A stretch of DNA of 47,795 nt, from NCBI GenBank assembly GCA_016183655.1, contig JACPEH010000015.1, forward strand, positions 1 through 47,795. Direction: 5' to 3'. The notes under the pieces were generated by a model, which did not search any database, was not told the DNA's origin, and saw only the letters and a program-made list of their open reading frames with translations. Shown here piece after piece: positions 31,204 to 40,485 of this stretch; within the stretch, counting starts at the first letter, position 1, and each line of letters begins with the position of its first letter. The position numbers were made by a program, and so were the translations under genes. Source of the stretch: Rhodocyclales bacterium. Lineage in GTDB: Bacteria > Pseudomonadota > Gammaproteobacteria > Burkholderiales > Rhodocyclaceae.

Positions 31204-32781
31204 ATGGACTACCGGATACATTCGTTGATCTGCGGCATGGCTCTGGCGTCGCTGGCGGTAGCGCAGACTGCCGTGGAATATGGGGCGATCGGTTCCCGCC
31301 AGGCGGGAGTGGCTGCAGGCGCCGGGACGGCAATGGCGCCGGCTGCCGGGCCGGTGGCCGCCGTCGATCCCGGGGCCGCACGGCGACGTGCGGCGAGCAG
31401 CGAGGGAACGACCTCGCGCGCGGACGGACCGAACTGCGTCGGAGAAATGTCGGCGCCGACGGTCGTCGGCATCGCGGTCGGCAAGTCGACGCTGCTGAAA
31501 ATGCCGGAGCCGGTCGTCAAGCGCACTGTCGGCGACCCTGGTGTCGTCGAAGCCCGTCTCGTGTCGCCGCAGATGCTCTATGTGCTGGGCATCGAAACCG
31601 GCTCGACCAACATGATCCTGCAAGGCAAGAGCGGCCGCTGCGTGGTCGTCGATGTCCAGGTCGGCCTGGATGCCGCGGGGGTGGAGGCCAAGGTCAGGGA
31701 ACTGTTCCCCGGGGAGAAGGGGGTCAAGGTTGGGGTCGCGGCAAACAGCCTGGTCCTGAGCGGCATGGCTTCCGATGCGATGGTGGCCAATCAGATCGTC
31801 CAGGTTGCCGGCGCGTATGTTCGTGGCAGCCAGGGGGGAGGCGGCAGCAGCACGGCGGTTTCGCCGCGGATCGTGAACATGTTGTCGACGGCAGCACCCC
31901 AGCAGGTGATGCTGGAGGTGAAGATCGCCGAAGTCTCCAAGACCTTGCTTGAAAAAATCGGCGCGCAAATCAGTGCCACCGCCGGTGGAGACTGGGTCTA
32001 TGGGCTGAGTTCGGGTTTTCTGTCTGGCGGCGCCGGGGTGCTCAAGATCCTGAAGACTCCCGACTTCTTGAATCTGGACGCCGAGCAGAAAGAGGAGCTC
32101 GTCAAAATCCTGGCCGAGCCGACCGTCATGGCGATCAGCGGGCAGGAAGGCAGTTTCCTCGCCGGGGGAAAGATCTTCATCCCCGTCGCGCAATCGGCGG
32201 CCAGCGGTGGCGCACCGACGATCACCCTGGAGGAAAAGGAGTTCGGCGTCGGCCTGCGTTTCACGCCGACCGTGCTCTCCGGGGGGCGGATCAACTTGCG
32301 GGTGGCGCCGGAGGTGTCCGAAGTGAACCCGGAGGGCATCGGGGTCTCGATCAATACCGGCCTGCTGACAGGTACCTCGATCCTGCCGTCGATCACTACC
32401 AGGCGGGCGTCGACCACCGTGCAGCTGTTTGACGGTCAAACCTTTGCCATCGGCGGCCTGATCAAGAACAACGCCAAACAGACGATCAAGGCTTTTCCGT
32501 TCCTGGGTGAGATACCGATTCTCGGCGCGCTGTTCCGGAGCAACAATTTCCAGAATGACAAGACCGAACTGCTTTTCATCGTCACCCCGCGTTTGGTGAA
32601 GCCACTTCCGCCGAACTATGCGTTGCCGACCGATGCCTACATCGAACCGACTCGCGGTGGACGCCTGCTGAATGCCGACATGGAAAGGGCTCCGGCGGAA
32701 AACGAGGAGAAGGCATCGGCACCGGCGCCCGCGGCGGCAGCCCCCCAAGGCAAGCCTGCCAGCGGCTTCGAGGTGAAATGA
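31204..32781 (+). CDS. cpaC: Tad pilus secretin CpaC/RcpA
   Basis: Outer-membrane pore for the Flp pilus, 525 residues with a signal-like N-terminus (ICGMALASLAVAQTA). The N-terminal region has CpaC-type VGKSTLLKMPEPVVKRTVGDPGVVEA and the BON-like VEAKVRELFPGEKGVKVGV. The secretin domain (about 230-480) includes QQVMLEVKIAEVSKTLLEKIG, TVMAISGQEGSFLAGG, GLRFTPTVLSGGRINLRVAPEVSEV, TTVQLFDGQTFAIGGLI and the family signature PFLGEIPILGALFRS. A Pro/Ala-rich tail ends the protein. AAGGAG precedes the ATG. It works with CpaB and the lipoprotein that follows 10 bases later. Confidence 0.95.
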   Translation: MDYRIHSLICGMALASLAVAQTAVEYGAIGSRQAGVAAGAGTAMAPAAGPVAAVDPGAARRRAASSEGTTSRADGPNCVGEMSAPTVVGIAVGKSTLLKMPEPVVKRTVGDPGVVEARLVSPQMLYVLGIETGSTNMILQGKSGRCVVVDVQVGLDAAGVEAKVRELFPGEKGVKVGVAANSLVLSGMASDAMVANQIVQVAGAYVRGSQGGGGSSTAVSPRIVNMLSTAAPQQVMLEVKIAEVSKTLLEKIGAQISATAGGDWVYGLSSGFLSGGAGVLKILKTPDFLNLDAEQKEELVKILAEPTVMAISGQEGSFLAGGKIFIPVAQSAASGGAPTITLEEKEFGVGLRFTPTVLSGGRINLRVAPEVSEVNPEGIGVSINTGLLTGTSILPSITTRRASTTVQLFDGQTFAIGGLIKNNAKQTIKAFPFLGEIPILGALFRSNNFQNDKTELLFIVTPRLVKPLPPNYALPTDAYIEPTRGGRLLNADMERAPAENEEKASAPAPAAAAPQGKPASGFEVK

Positions 32782-32791
32782 GGAGATCGTC

Positions 32792-33112
32792 ATGAAAACA
32801 GTCGAAATGAAATCGTCTCTTGGCGTGTTGGCGATCCTGCTCGCGCTTGCCGGCTGCAGTTCGGGGTCGAGTAACTTGCTCAGCCGGACGCCGGTTCTCG
32901 ATTCGCAGTTCGGGCAGGCCGTTGAAATGGCCAAGGCGCAGCAGACGATCAACAAGGACGCCGGCAAGAATCCGGACCCGGTGAACGGGCTTGACGGACG
33001 GGCGGCGCGCGAGGCGGTCGAGCGTTACGAAACGAGCTTCCAGAAACCACCGCCTCCGCAGAACGTCTTCAACATCGGCGTTTCCAGCGGCTCGGGCGGG
33101 GGAAGTCAGTAG
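32792..33112 (+). CDS. Tad-associated lipoprotein
   Basis: 106-residue lipoprotein with a type II signal: LGVLAILLALAGC, lipidated at Cys22. The mature part contains FGQAVEMAKAQQTINKDAGKNPDPVNGLDGRAAREAVERYETSF, a pattern seen in small lipoproteins of Tad loci. The end is Gly/Ser-rich. It lies directly after the secretin gene (10-base gap, GAGGAGATC before its start). A pilotin-like role in inserting the secretin is plausible, but that is inference by position and lipidation. There is no catalytic motif. Confidence 0.88.
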   Translation: MKTVEMKSSLGVLAILLALAGCSSGSSNLLSRTPVLDSQFGQAVEMAKAQQTINKDAGKNPDPVNGLDGRAAREAVERYETSFQKPPPPQNVFNIGVSSGSGGGSQ

Positions 33113-33171
33113 GTCGGCGCGGCGGCAGACAGATTCGGTCGTGCGGCGGCGATGCGGTACAGGAGCACATC

Positions 33172-34779
33172 ATGGCCAGGCATCATTCGTTACGGGAGCG
33201 GCAGCGCGGCGCGGTAGCCCTCATTGTCGGGTTGCTGTCCGTGCTGTTCCTCTTCGGCATGATGGGGATCGCCATCGACCTGTCGCATCTCTATGCGCGC
33301 AAGACCGAGCTGCAGAACGCCGCCGATGCCGCCGCATTGAGCGGTGCCAAGGATCTGAACCAGACTGCCGCCGGCGTCACCAGCGCAGTCGCCAGCGCGA
33401 TCGCCACCTTCGGCCAGAATGCGATCGGCAACCTGATCGACGGCGAAACGATCACCATCGACAACATCCGCCTGGGGAACTGTCCCAACGCGACGGACCA
33501 TCTGCCTCTGCGGACGCCGAACTGCACCTTCGTCGACGCCGCCACGGTGACTACCGACGGCTTGGCCGCAGGGTTGACCTTCCTTGAAGTCGATACCGGG
33601 GCGGCCAGCAGCAAGCAGGTCTTCTTCATGCCGGTGATCGGCGGGCAGAACAGCGCCGCTTCCTTCGGTTATGCGGTCGCCGGGCGCTTCCTGGCGCAGA
33701 TTACGCCGATCGGCGTCTGTGCGGTGTCGCCGACCAAGTACGACTACTATGCGCACGGCGAACTGCTGGAATACGGATTCCGCCGCGGCATGGGCTACAA
33801 CATCATGGAGTTGGGGCCGCTTGGCAGCAACAGCGTGCCGTATCTGGTCAACCCGGTCGATAGCGATCCGGCGACCTGTGATCCGTCCCATTCCAGCGCC
33901 AATTTCACGGCCCCCTTCGTCTGCATCGGTAGCAGCGCGGTCGGCCAGGGGGTTGGTTCGGTCTATGCTCTCGGGAATACCGGCTTATCCGACGTCATCC
34001 TGCGGGCATTGAATTCGCGCTTCGGGCTCTATGGCGGAGGCAGCGGATCACTGGGAACGAACCAGTGCGATCCTTCATCCGCGCCGCCGGACGCCAACGT
34101 AATGCAGTATTGCTACAAAGCATCTCCCCCCGGCGCCTGCTCGAATCAGGCGCCGCGGATGAGTGCCCATGACGCGGCCTACGACTACGATCCGAACAAT
34201 GTCGTTGGCTGGTCCAGCACCGACCCATTCCAGTCCGTCCAGCTCGATGCGACCACGAAGAAGCCGCTCTATAACGCAACGCCGGGAGGCACCGGGAATC
34301 CCGGCATGGCGTTCGGTACCTCCCCCTCCGGGCCGCAAAATGGTGTGCTTTGGGCCTACGGGCCGGCCTTCCGCGCGGATACCAGCACCAGCCCGATCAG
34401 CGTCGGAACGGCGTTCACCGCGGCCCAGACCAACGCTCTCGGGCAGATGTACAACAACGGAACGGCCATGACGTACTTCGGCACCGCCTATCCGGCAACT
34501 TATCCCTACTGGCAGAACAGCGGCTCGTTGTTCGCGGCGCCCACCTATCCGCCAGGGGTAGCTGGTGTGCGTAATCGCCGGATCATCAACATCCTGATCA
34601 TCGACTGTCCGAACGTCACCGGCGGTGGCGCCTGCGGACAGAGCCTGCCAGTCCTCGGCATCGGCCGCTTCTTCATGCAGGTTCTGGCTGATCCGACCGG
34701 CACACCGAAGCGCATCGATGGCGAGTTTGCGGGACTGGTGAATCCGGTGCCGATGTCCGAGATCAAGCTATACCGGTGA
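33172..34779 (+). CDS. tadG: TadG-like pilus assembly protein
   Basis: 535 residues. The N-terminal TadG-like segment is RQRGAVALIVGLLSVLFLFGMMGIAIDLSHLYARKTELQNAADAAALSGAKDL, the classic processing and membrane motif, split here by the description. A long periplasmic region follows, rich in Gly, Ser, Asn, Pro and Tyr, with about ten cysteines likely in disulfides (for instance DPATCDPSH, YCYKASPPGACSNQ). No von Willebrand A metal site (DxSxS) is seen after the first helix. The end, GEFAGLVNPVPMSEIKLYR, recalls other betaproteobacterial TadG-like proteins. It starts 59 bases after the lipoprotein gene and is followed after 4 bases by tadE. Confidence 0.85.
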   Translation: MARHHSLRERQRGAVALIVGLLSVLFLFGMMGIAIDLSHLYARKTELQNAADAAALSGAKDLNQTAAGVTSAVASAIATFGQNAIGNLIDGETITIDNIRLGNCPNATDHLPLRTPNCTFVDAATVTTDGLAAGLTFLEVDTGAASSKQVFFMPVIGGQNSAASFGYAVAGRFLAQITPIGVCAVSPTKYDYYAHGELLEYGFRRGMGYNIMELGPLGSNSVPYLVNPVDSDPATCDPSHSSANFTAPFVCIGSSAVGQGVGSVYALGNTGLSDVILRALNSRFGLYGGGSGSLGTNQCDPSSAPPDANVMQYCYKASPPGACSNQAPRMSAHDAAYDYDPNNVVGWSSTDPFQSVQLDATTKKPLYNATPGGTGNPGMAFGTSPSGPQNGVLWAYGPAFRADTSTSPISVGTAFTAAQTNALGQMYNNGTAMTYFGTAYPATYPYWQNSGSLFAAPTYPPGVAGVRNRRIINILIIDCPNVTGGGACGQSLPVLGIGRFFMQVLADPTGTPKRIDGEFAGLVNPVPMSEIKLYR

Positions 34780-34783
34780 GATC

Positions 34784-35284
34784 ATGAGCCCGATCCGTCC
34801 TTTCTCTTCCACCTCGATGCACGTGAAGTCGGGTCGCTGCGGCCAGTCGGGCGTGGCAGCGGTCGAACTGGCCTTTCTCCTTATCCTGCTGATGCTGATG
34901 GCGGCCGGTACCTTCGAATTCGGTCGGGCCTTCTGGTACTACAACGCACTGGCCAAGGCGACGCGGGACGGTGCCCGCGCGATGTCGGTGGCGCCGAAGG
35001 CGACGATATCCTCGGTCGCGGTCGGTGCCACCCAGACTCTGGTGGTCGATGCTGCCAACGGCGCCAACGTCGATCCGCTGCTGATTACTGCCAATGTCGA
35101 CGTCACCTGCGATGGCGGCGCCTGTGTCGATGGCACGGCCCCCGCCGATGTCCGCGTGGCGATTACCGGTTATTCGATCGACATCGGCGGCATCTTTCCC
35201 TTCTTCAATCCGTCGACCGCCGGCGTGCATTCGATCAGTGGCGTCTCGCTGACGCCGCATACCGTCATGCGCTACATGAATTGA
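34784..35284 (+). CDS. tadE: TadE-like pseudopilin
   Basis: 166-residue pseudopilin-like protein. The TadE motif GVAAVELAFLLILLMLMAAGTFEFGRAFWYYNALAKATRDGAR contains the Glu at position +5 after the glycine cut site (QSG/VAAVELAF), presumably processed by CpaA. The periplasmic part is small, with two cysteines (VTCDGGACVDG) that may pair. It starts 4 bases after tadG and ends 13 bases before the second TadE-like gene, so the three are co-translated. In Aggregatibacter TadE and TadF are both needed for pilus formation. Confidence 0.88.
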   Translation: MSPIRPFSSTSMHVKSGRCGQSGVAAVELAFLLILLMLMAAGTFEFGRAFWYYNALAKATRDGARAMSVAPKATISSVAVGATQTLVVDAANGANVDPLLITANVDVTCDGGACVDGTAPADVRVAITGYSIDIGGIFPFFNPSTAGVHSISGVSLTPHTVMRYMN

Positions 35285-35297
35285 GGGGTACGCCACC

Positions 35298-35870
35298 ATG
35301 AGATTGCCCGCTTGCACTCCCGACGTTCGCGGCCCCCGCGAGAGGGGAGCGACTGCGGTCGAATTCGCGCTGGTCAGCCTGTTTTTCTTCACTCTGCTGT
35401 TCGGTATCGTCGAGCTCGGCCGTCTCATGTACGTCTGGAACACGGTGCAGGAAGTGACGCGGCGAGCTGCTCGCGAAGCCGTGGTACGTAACTTCAGCAC
35501 CGACGTGGCCGCCCTGCAGCGCGAGTCCATCTTTCGCGCCGGGACCGCCGGTGTTGTGCTGCTGCCGGCGGCGGCAGAGATCAGCAACGCCGAGATCAGG
35601 ATCACCTACCTCGACGTCAATCAGGTCGAGGTCAGCCCGGCGCCGACCGATCCTGCTGACAATCTGTCGGCCTGCGCCGATGCCGGCCGTGTCAACAGCT
35701 GCATCCGCTATGTCCGGGCCGAGGTGTGCGACACGGACAATTGCCAAGGCGTGTTCTATGAGCCGGTGGTCGGCTTCCTGCTCGCGGTGGCCGGTGTCGA
35801 TTTTCGCATCCGTATCCCGATTTCCCCGGTGGTCATGCCGGCCGAAGGTCTGGGCTTCGTGCCATCATAG
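35298..35870 (+). CDS. Second TadE/TadF-like pseudopilin
   Basis: 190 residues with a TadE-like segment, RGATAVEFALVSLFFFTLLFGIVELGRLMYVWN. The Glu at +5 after the glycine is kept, so it should be cut by the prepilin peptidase. The C-terminal periplasmic part has four or more cysteines (SACADAGRVNSCIRY, EVCDTDNCQ). It is probably the functional counterpart of TadF, though TadE and TadF cannot be told apart here with certainty. It follows tadE after 13 bases. The adjoining cpaE gene begins 57 bases after its stop, or directly if the earlier GTG is used. Confidence 0.85.
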   Translation: MRLPACTPDVRGPRERGATAVEFALVSLFFFTLLFGIVELGRLMYVWNTVQEVTRRAAREAVVRNFSTDVAALQRESIFRAGTAGVVLLPAAAEISNAEIRITYLDVNQVEVSPAPTDPADNLSACADAGRVNSCIRYVRAEVCDTDNCQGVFYEPVVGFLLAVAGVDFRIRIPISPVVMPAEGLGFVPS

Positions 35871-35927
35871 GTGGGTGGGAAAAGTGATTTGCAAACCGAG
35901 TATCAACGAACGATCGGGGAGAAAGTG

Positions 35928-37088
35928 GTGAATCTGGTTGTCGTCTCGAAAGCCCGTCAAACGCTGCGCGACATCTGCGCCAACCTCGATGCGATGGAGG
36001 AGCCGATCGAGGTGACGCCGATCGAAGGCAGCCTGGACGATCTGGCGAAAATTCCCGCCCACCAGGATCCGGAGGTGATGATCCTCGACTGCAGCGGCGG
36101 CAGTTGCGCGCCGCTGGAGCGGATCGAGCAGTTGCGCCAGCTTTACCCGGACATGGCGCTGATCCTCGTTACCGACAATGCCGCCCCCGATTTCCTGATG
36201 GGGGCGATGCGTGCTGGGGTGCGCGAGGTCCTGCCGCTGCCGGCGACGACGCCGGTGCTGGCGTCGGCGCTCGGCCGTCTGGTGACGAAGGCCAACGGCC
36301 ACGAGCGCAGGCATGGGCAGATCCTGACCTTCGTCGGCTGCAAGGGCGGTGCCGGGACCAGCTTCCTCGCCGCCAACCTCGGCTACGTGCTCGCCGAGCA
36401 CGAACAGAAAGTCCTGCTGCTCGACCTCAACCTACAGTTCGGCGATGCGGCGCTGTTCGTTTCCGACCAGAAGTCGACAAAGACCATCGCCGATCTGGCG
36501 GAAGAGATCCACCGCGTCGATGCGGCCTTCCTCGCCTCCAGCGTCGTCCACATCTCGGAAGGATTCGATGTCCTCGCGGCGCCGGAAGATCCGTCGCGGG
36601 CGTTGGCGGTGAAGGCCGAGCACGTCGATACGCTGCTGCGCCTTGCGCGCCACCAGTACGATTTCGTCGTCATCGATGCCGGCCGCGGCCTCGATGCCGT
36701 CAGCCTGCGCGCGCTGGACCATGCCGACGTGATCTATCCGGTGCTGCAGCTGACGCTACCCTTCATCCGCGACGCCAAGCGCCTGGTCGAGGCGTTCCGT
36801 TCGCTGGATTACGGCCGGGAGAAGGTCCGCATCATCGTCAATCGTTACCAGAAGAGCGACGACATCGGCCTCGCGGATGTGCAGAAGGCGCTGGGCTACG
36901 AGGCCGCGCACGTGGTGCCGAACCAGTTCGAGCCGGTTGCCGCGTCGGTCAATCAGGGGGTGCCGGTGCGCAAGCTGGCTCCGGCCAGTTTGGTATCGAA
37001 AGCCCTGGTCGACATCGCCGCGACCCTGACCAGTGCCGAAACCAGGGTCGAGCCGGCCGGCTGGTTCGGCCGCTTGCTGGGGCGCTGA
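35928..37088 (+). CDS. cpaE: Tad pilus localisation ATPase CpaE/TadZ
   Basis: 386-residue MinD/ParA-related protein that positions the pilus machine at the pole or membrane. Residues 1 to about 115 form a receiver-like N-terminal domain (VMILDCSGGSCAPLERIEQLR, ILVTDNAAPDFLMGAMRAGVREVLPLP). The ATPase core has the P-loop GCKGGAGTS at 137-145, which keeps the first Lys but lacks the second Lys of the ParA type, as in other TadZ proteins. LLLDLNLQFGDAALFV and FVVIDAGRGLDAVSL follow. GTG 35928 is preferred: GGGGAG lies six bases upstream, and the protein then begins NLVVVSKAR. A GTG at 35871 would add 19 residues. Confidence 0.9.
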   Translation: MNLVVVSKARQTLRDICANLDAMEEPIEVTPIEGSLDDLAKIPAHQDPEVMILDCSGGSCAPLERIEQLRQLYPDMALILVTDNAAPDFLMGAMRAGVREVLPLPATTPVLASALGRLVTKANGHERRHGQILTFVGCKGGAGTSFLAANLGYVLAEHEQKVLLLDLNLQFGDAALFVSDQKSTKTIADLAEEIHRVDAAFLASSVVHISEGFDVLAAPEDPSRALAVKAEHVDTLLRLARHQYDFVVIDAGRGLDAVSLRALDHADVIYPVLQLTLPFIRDAKRLVEAFRSLDYGREKVRIIVNRYQKSDDIGLADVQKALGYEAAHVVPNQFEPVAASVNQGVPVRKLAPASLVSKALVDIAATLTSAETRVEPAGWFGRLLGR

Positions 37089-37112
37089 GCGAACGATATA
37101 GAGGAGCATGCC

Positions 37113-38462
<1,350 letters not shown>

Positions 38463-38489
38463 GCGAGGCGACAACAACCGGAGCCGGCC

Positions 38490-39467
38490 ATGGACTATCT
38501 CTTCTATCTCTTCATCGTACTCATCTTCATCGCCGTCACCTTGCTGGCCGAGGGGGTCCTGATCTGGTGGAACACCACGCGCGGGCCGGAGGCGCAGCGC
38601 ATTGCGCGGCGGATCCGCCTGATGTCGGCCGGCGCGCACAAGGGAGGGGACGAGCCGCTGCTGCTGAAGAAGCGCCTGCTGGCCGAAGTGCCGGCGCTGG
38701 CCAAGGCGCTGCTGCAGGTGCCGCGGGTGCACCAGATCGATCGCTTGCTGGAACAGTCGGGCTTGTCATGGACGGTGGGCCGCTTCTTCGGGCTTTCGCT
38801 GGTCTGCTTCGTGGGCGGCTTCGTCGTCGCCCGCGTGCTGTCGCCGGTGCTCGCGTTCCAGATTTTCGTCGCGCTGGCGGCGGCCTTCCTGCCGTTCTTC
38901 TACGTGCTGCGCAAACGCCAGCAGCGTCTGGAAAAATTCGAGGAGCAGCTGCCGGAGGCGCTCGACCTGATCGGCCGGGCGCTGCGCGCGGGGCACGCTT
39001 TCCCCAGTGCGTTGAAGATGGTCGGCGACGAGATGCCCGACCCCATCGCCATCGAATTCCGCGTCGCCTTCGACGAGGTCAATTTCGGCATCTCGATGCA
39101 GGCCGCGCTGACCAACCTGGCGGTGCGGGTGCCGAGCATGGACCTGCGCTACTTCGTCATCGCCGTGCTGATCCAGCGCGAGACCGGGGGCAACCTTTCG
39201 GAGATCCTCAACAACATCAGCACGATCATCCGCGAGCGCCTGAAACTCCTCGGCAAGGTTCGCGTGCTGGCGACGGAAGGCCGCATGTCGGCCTGGATCC
39301 TCGGCCTGCTGCCCTTCGTCACCGCCTCCGTCATCTTCCTGATCAATCCCGGATTCATCCGCGTGCTGTGGGTCGACTCGGCGGGGCAAAAACTCATCGC
39401 CGCGGCGCTGGTGATGATGCTGATCGGCTTCTTCTGGATGCGCAAGATCATTCGCATCCACATCTGA
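38490..39467 (+). CDS. tadB: Tad inner-membrane platform protein TadB
   Basis: 325-residue integral membrane protein with a T2SSF domain. An N-terminal helix (YLFYLFIVLIFIAVTLLAEG) is followed by two helices around residues 90-130. The T2SSF part reads EEQLPEALDLIGRALRAGHAFPSALKMVGDEMPDP and LIQRETGGNLSEILNNISTIIRERLKL, and C-terminal helices end in IIRIHI. With TadC it forms the platform over which the CpaF motor works. It lies 27 bases after cpaF and 33 before tadC, on the same strand. Confidence 0.96.
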   Translation: MDYLFYLFIVLIFIAVTLLAEGVLIWWNTTRGPEAQRIARRIRLMSAGAHKGGDEPLLLKKRLLAEVPALAKALLQVPRVHQIDRLLEQSGLSWTVGRFFGLSLVCFVGGFVVARVLSPVLAFQIFVALAAAFLPFFYVLRKRQQRLEKFEEQLPEALDLIGRALRAGHAFPSALKMVGDEMPDPIAIEFRVAFDEVNFGISMQAALTNLAVRVPSMDLRYFVIAVLIQRETGGNLSEILNNISTIIRERLKLLGKVRVLATEGRMSAWILGLLPFVTASVIFLINPGFIRVLWVDSAGQKLIAAALVMMLIGFFWMRKIIRIHI

Positions 39468-39500
39468 TTCGGGACCGGGACAAAAGAAAAAGGCCAAACC

Positions 39501-40457
39501 ATGGATACCGCAAATACCCTGCAGTTTGTCTTCCTCGCCTTGATCTTTCTCTTCGTGTTCGGGGTCGTCATGGGCGTCATGCTGCTGCTGACGCCCAATC
39601 CGGTTCGCCAGCGCCTGCAGGAACTGCTCGGCGGCGAACTGGAAATCCCCAAGGTGCCGCCGCAAGGCCAATGGATAGAGCGCATCGTCAAGGCGGCGAG
39701 CCCGCTTGCCCGTCTGCAGTTGCCGGAGACGGGCTGGGAGGGCTCCGCGCTGCGCATCCGCTTCATGAATGCGGGCTTCCGCAGCAAAACCGCGCCGACG
39801 CTGTTCTTCGCGGCAAAGATCGTCTTCTCGGTCGGCCTGCCGCTGCTGCTGTTCTTCTACGTGACCCTGTCCGGTGTCTCGGTGAAGCCGCAGCTGGTCT
39901 TCCTCTTGCTGCTGCTGCTCGGCGGGCTCGGCTACTACCTTCCCAACGCCGTGCTCTCCCACCTCGTCGAGTCGCGCAAGCGGGAAATCTTCGAAAACTT
40001 CCCGGATGCGCTCGACCTGCTGACGGTCTGCGTCGAGGCCGGGCTCGGGCTCGACGCCGCCCTGCAGCGGGTGGCTGATGAGATGCGCCTGAAGAGCGCG
40101 CCGCTGGCCGAGGAGCTGACGCTGGTGACGCTCGAACTGCGGGCCGGCAACAGCAAGGAGAAGGCGTTGCGCAACCTGGCGCTGCGCACCGGCGTCGACG
40201 ATGTCGATACGCTGGTGGCGATGCTGATCCAGGCTGAGCGCTTCGGCACCAGCATCGCCGATTCGCTGCGCGTGCACGCCGACACGCTGCGCACGAAGCG
40301 CCGCCTGCGAGCGGAGGAGGCAGCCGCCAAGATTGCGCTGAAGCTGTTGTTCCCGCTGATTTTCTGCATCTTTCCGACGATGTTGCTGGTGCTGCTCGGT
40401 CCCGGCTTCATCCAGATTTACCGCATCCTGCTGCCGACGATGGCCGGCGTGCGTTGA
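39501..40457 (+). CDS. tadC: Tad inner-membrane platform protein TadC
   Basis: 318 residues with the same layout as TadB. The N-terminal helix is FVFLALIFLFVFGVVMGVMLLL. Two helices lie near residues 105-150, and the T2SSF domain has FENFPDALDLLTVCVEAGLGLDAALQRVADEM and LVAMLIQAERFGTSIADSLRVHADTLRTKRRLRAEEAAAKI. The last helix is LLFPLIFCIFPTMLLVLLGPGFI. TadB and TadC are probably a heteromeric pair. TadD follows 28 bases later, with AGGAGG before its start. Confidence 0.96.
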   Translation: MDTANTLQFVFLALIFLFVFGVVMGVMLLLTPNPVRQRLQELLGGELEIPKVPPQGQWIERIVKAASPLARLQLPETGWEGSALRIRFMNAGFRSKTAPTLFFAAKIVFSVGLPLLLFFYVTLSGVSVKPQLVFLLLLLLGGLGYYLPNAVLSHLVESRKREIFENFPDALDLLTVCVEAGLGLDAALQRVADEMRLKSAPLAEELTLVTLELRAGNSKEKALRNLALRTGVDDVDTLVAMLIQAERFGTSIADSLRVHADTLRTKRRLRAEEAAAKIALKLLFPLIFCIFPTMLLVLLGPGFIQIYRILLPTMAGVR

Positions 40458-40485
40458 AGGACCTTCCGGGCTCTAGGAGGTTGCC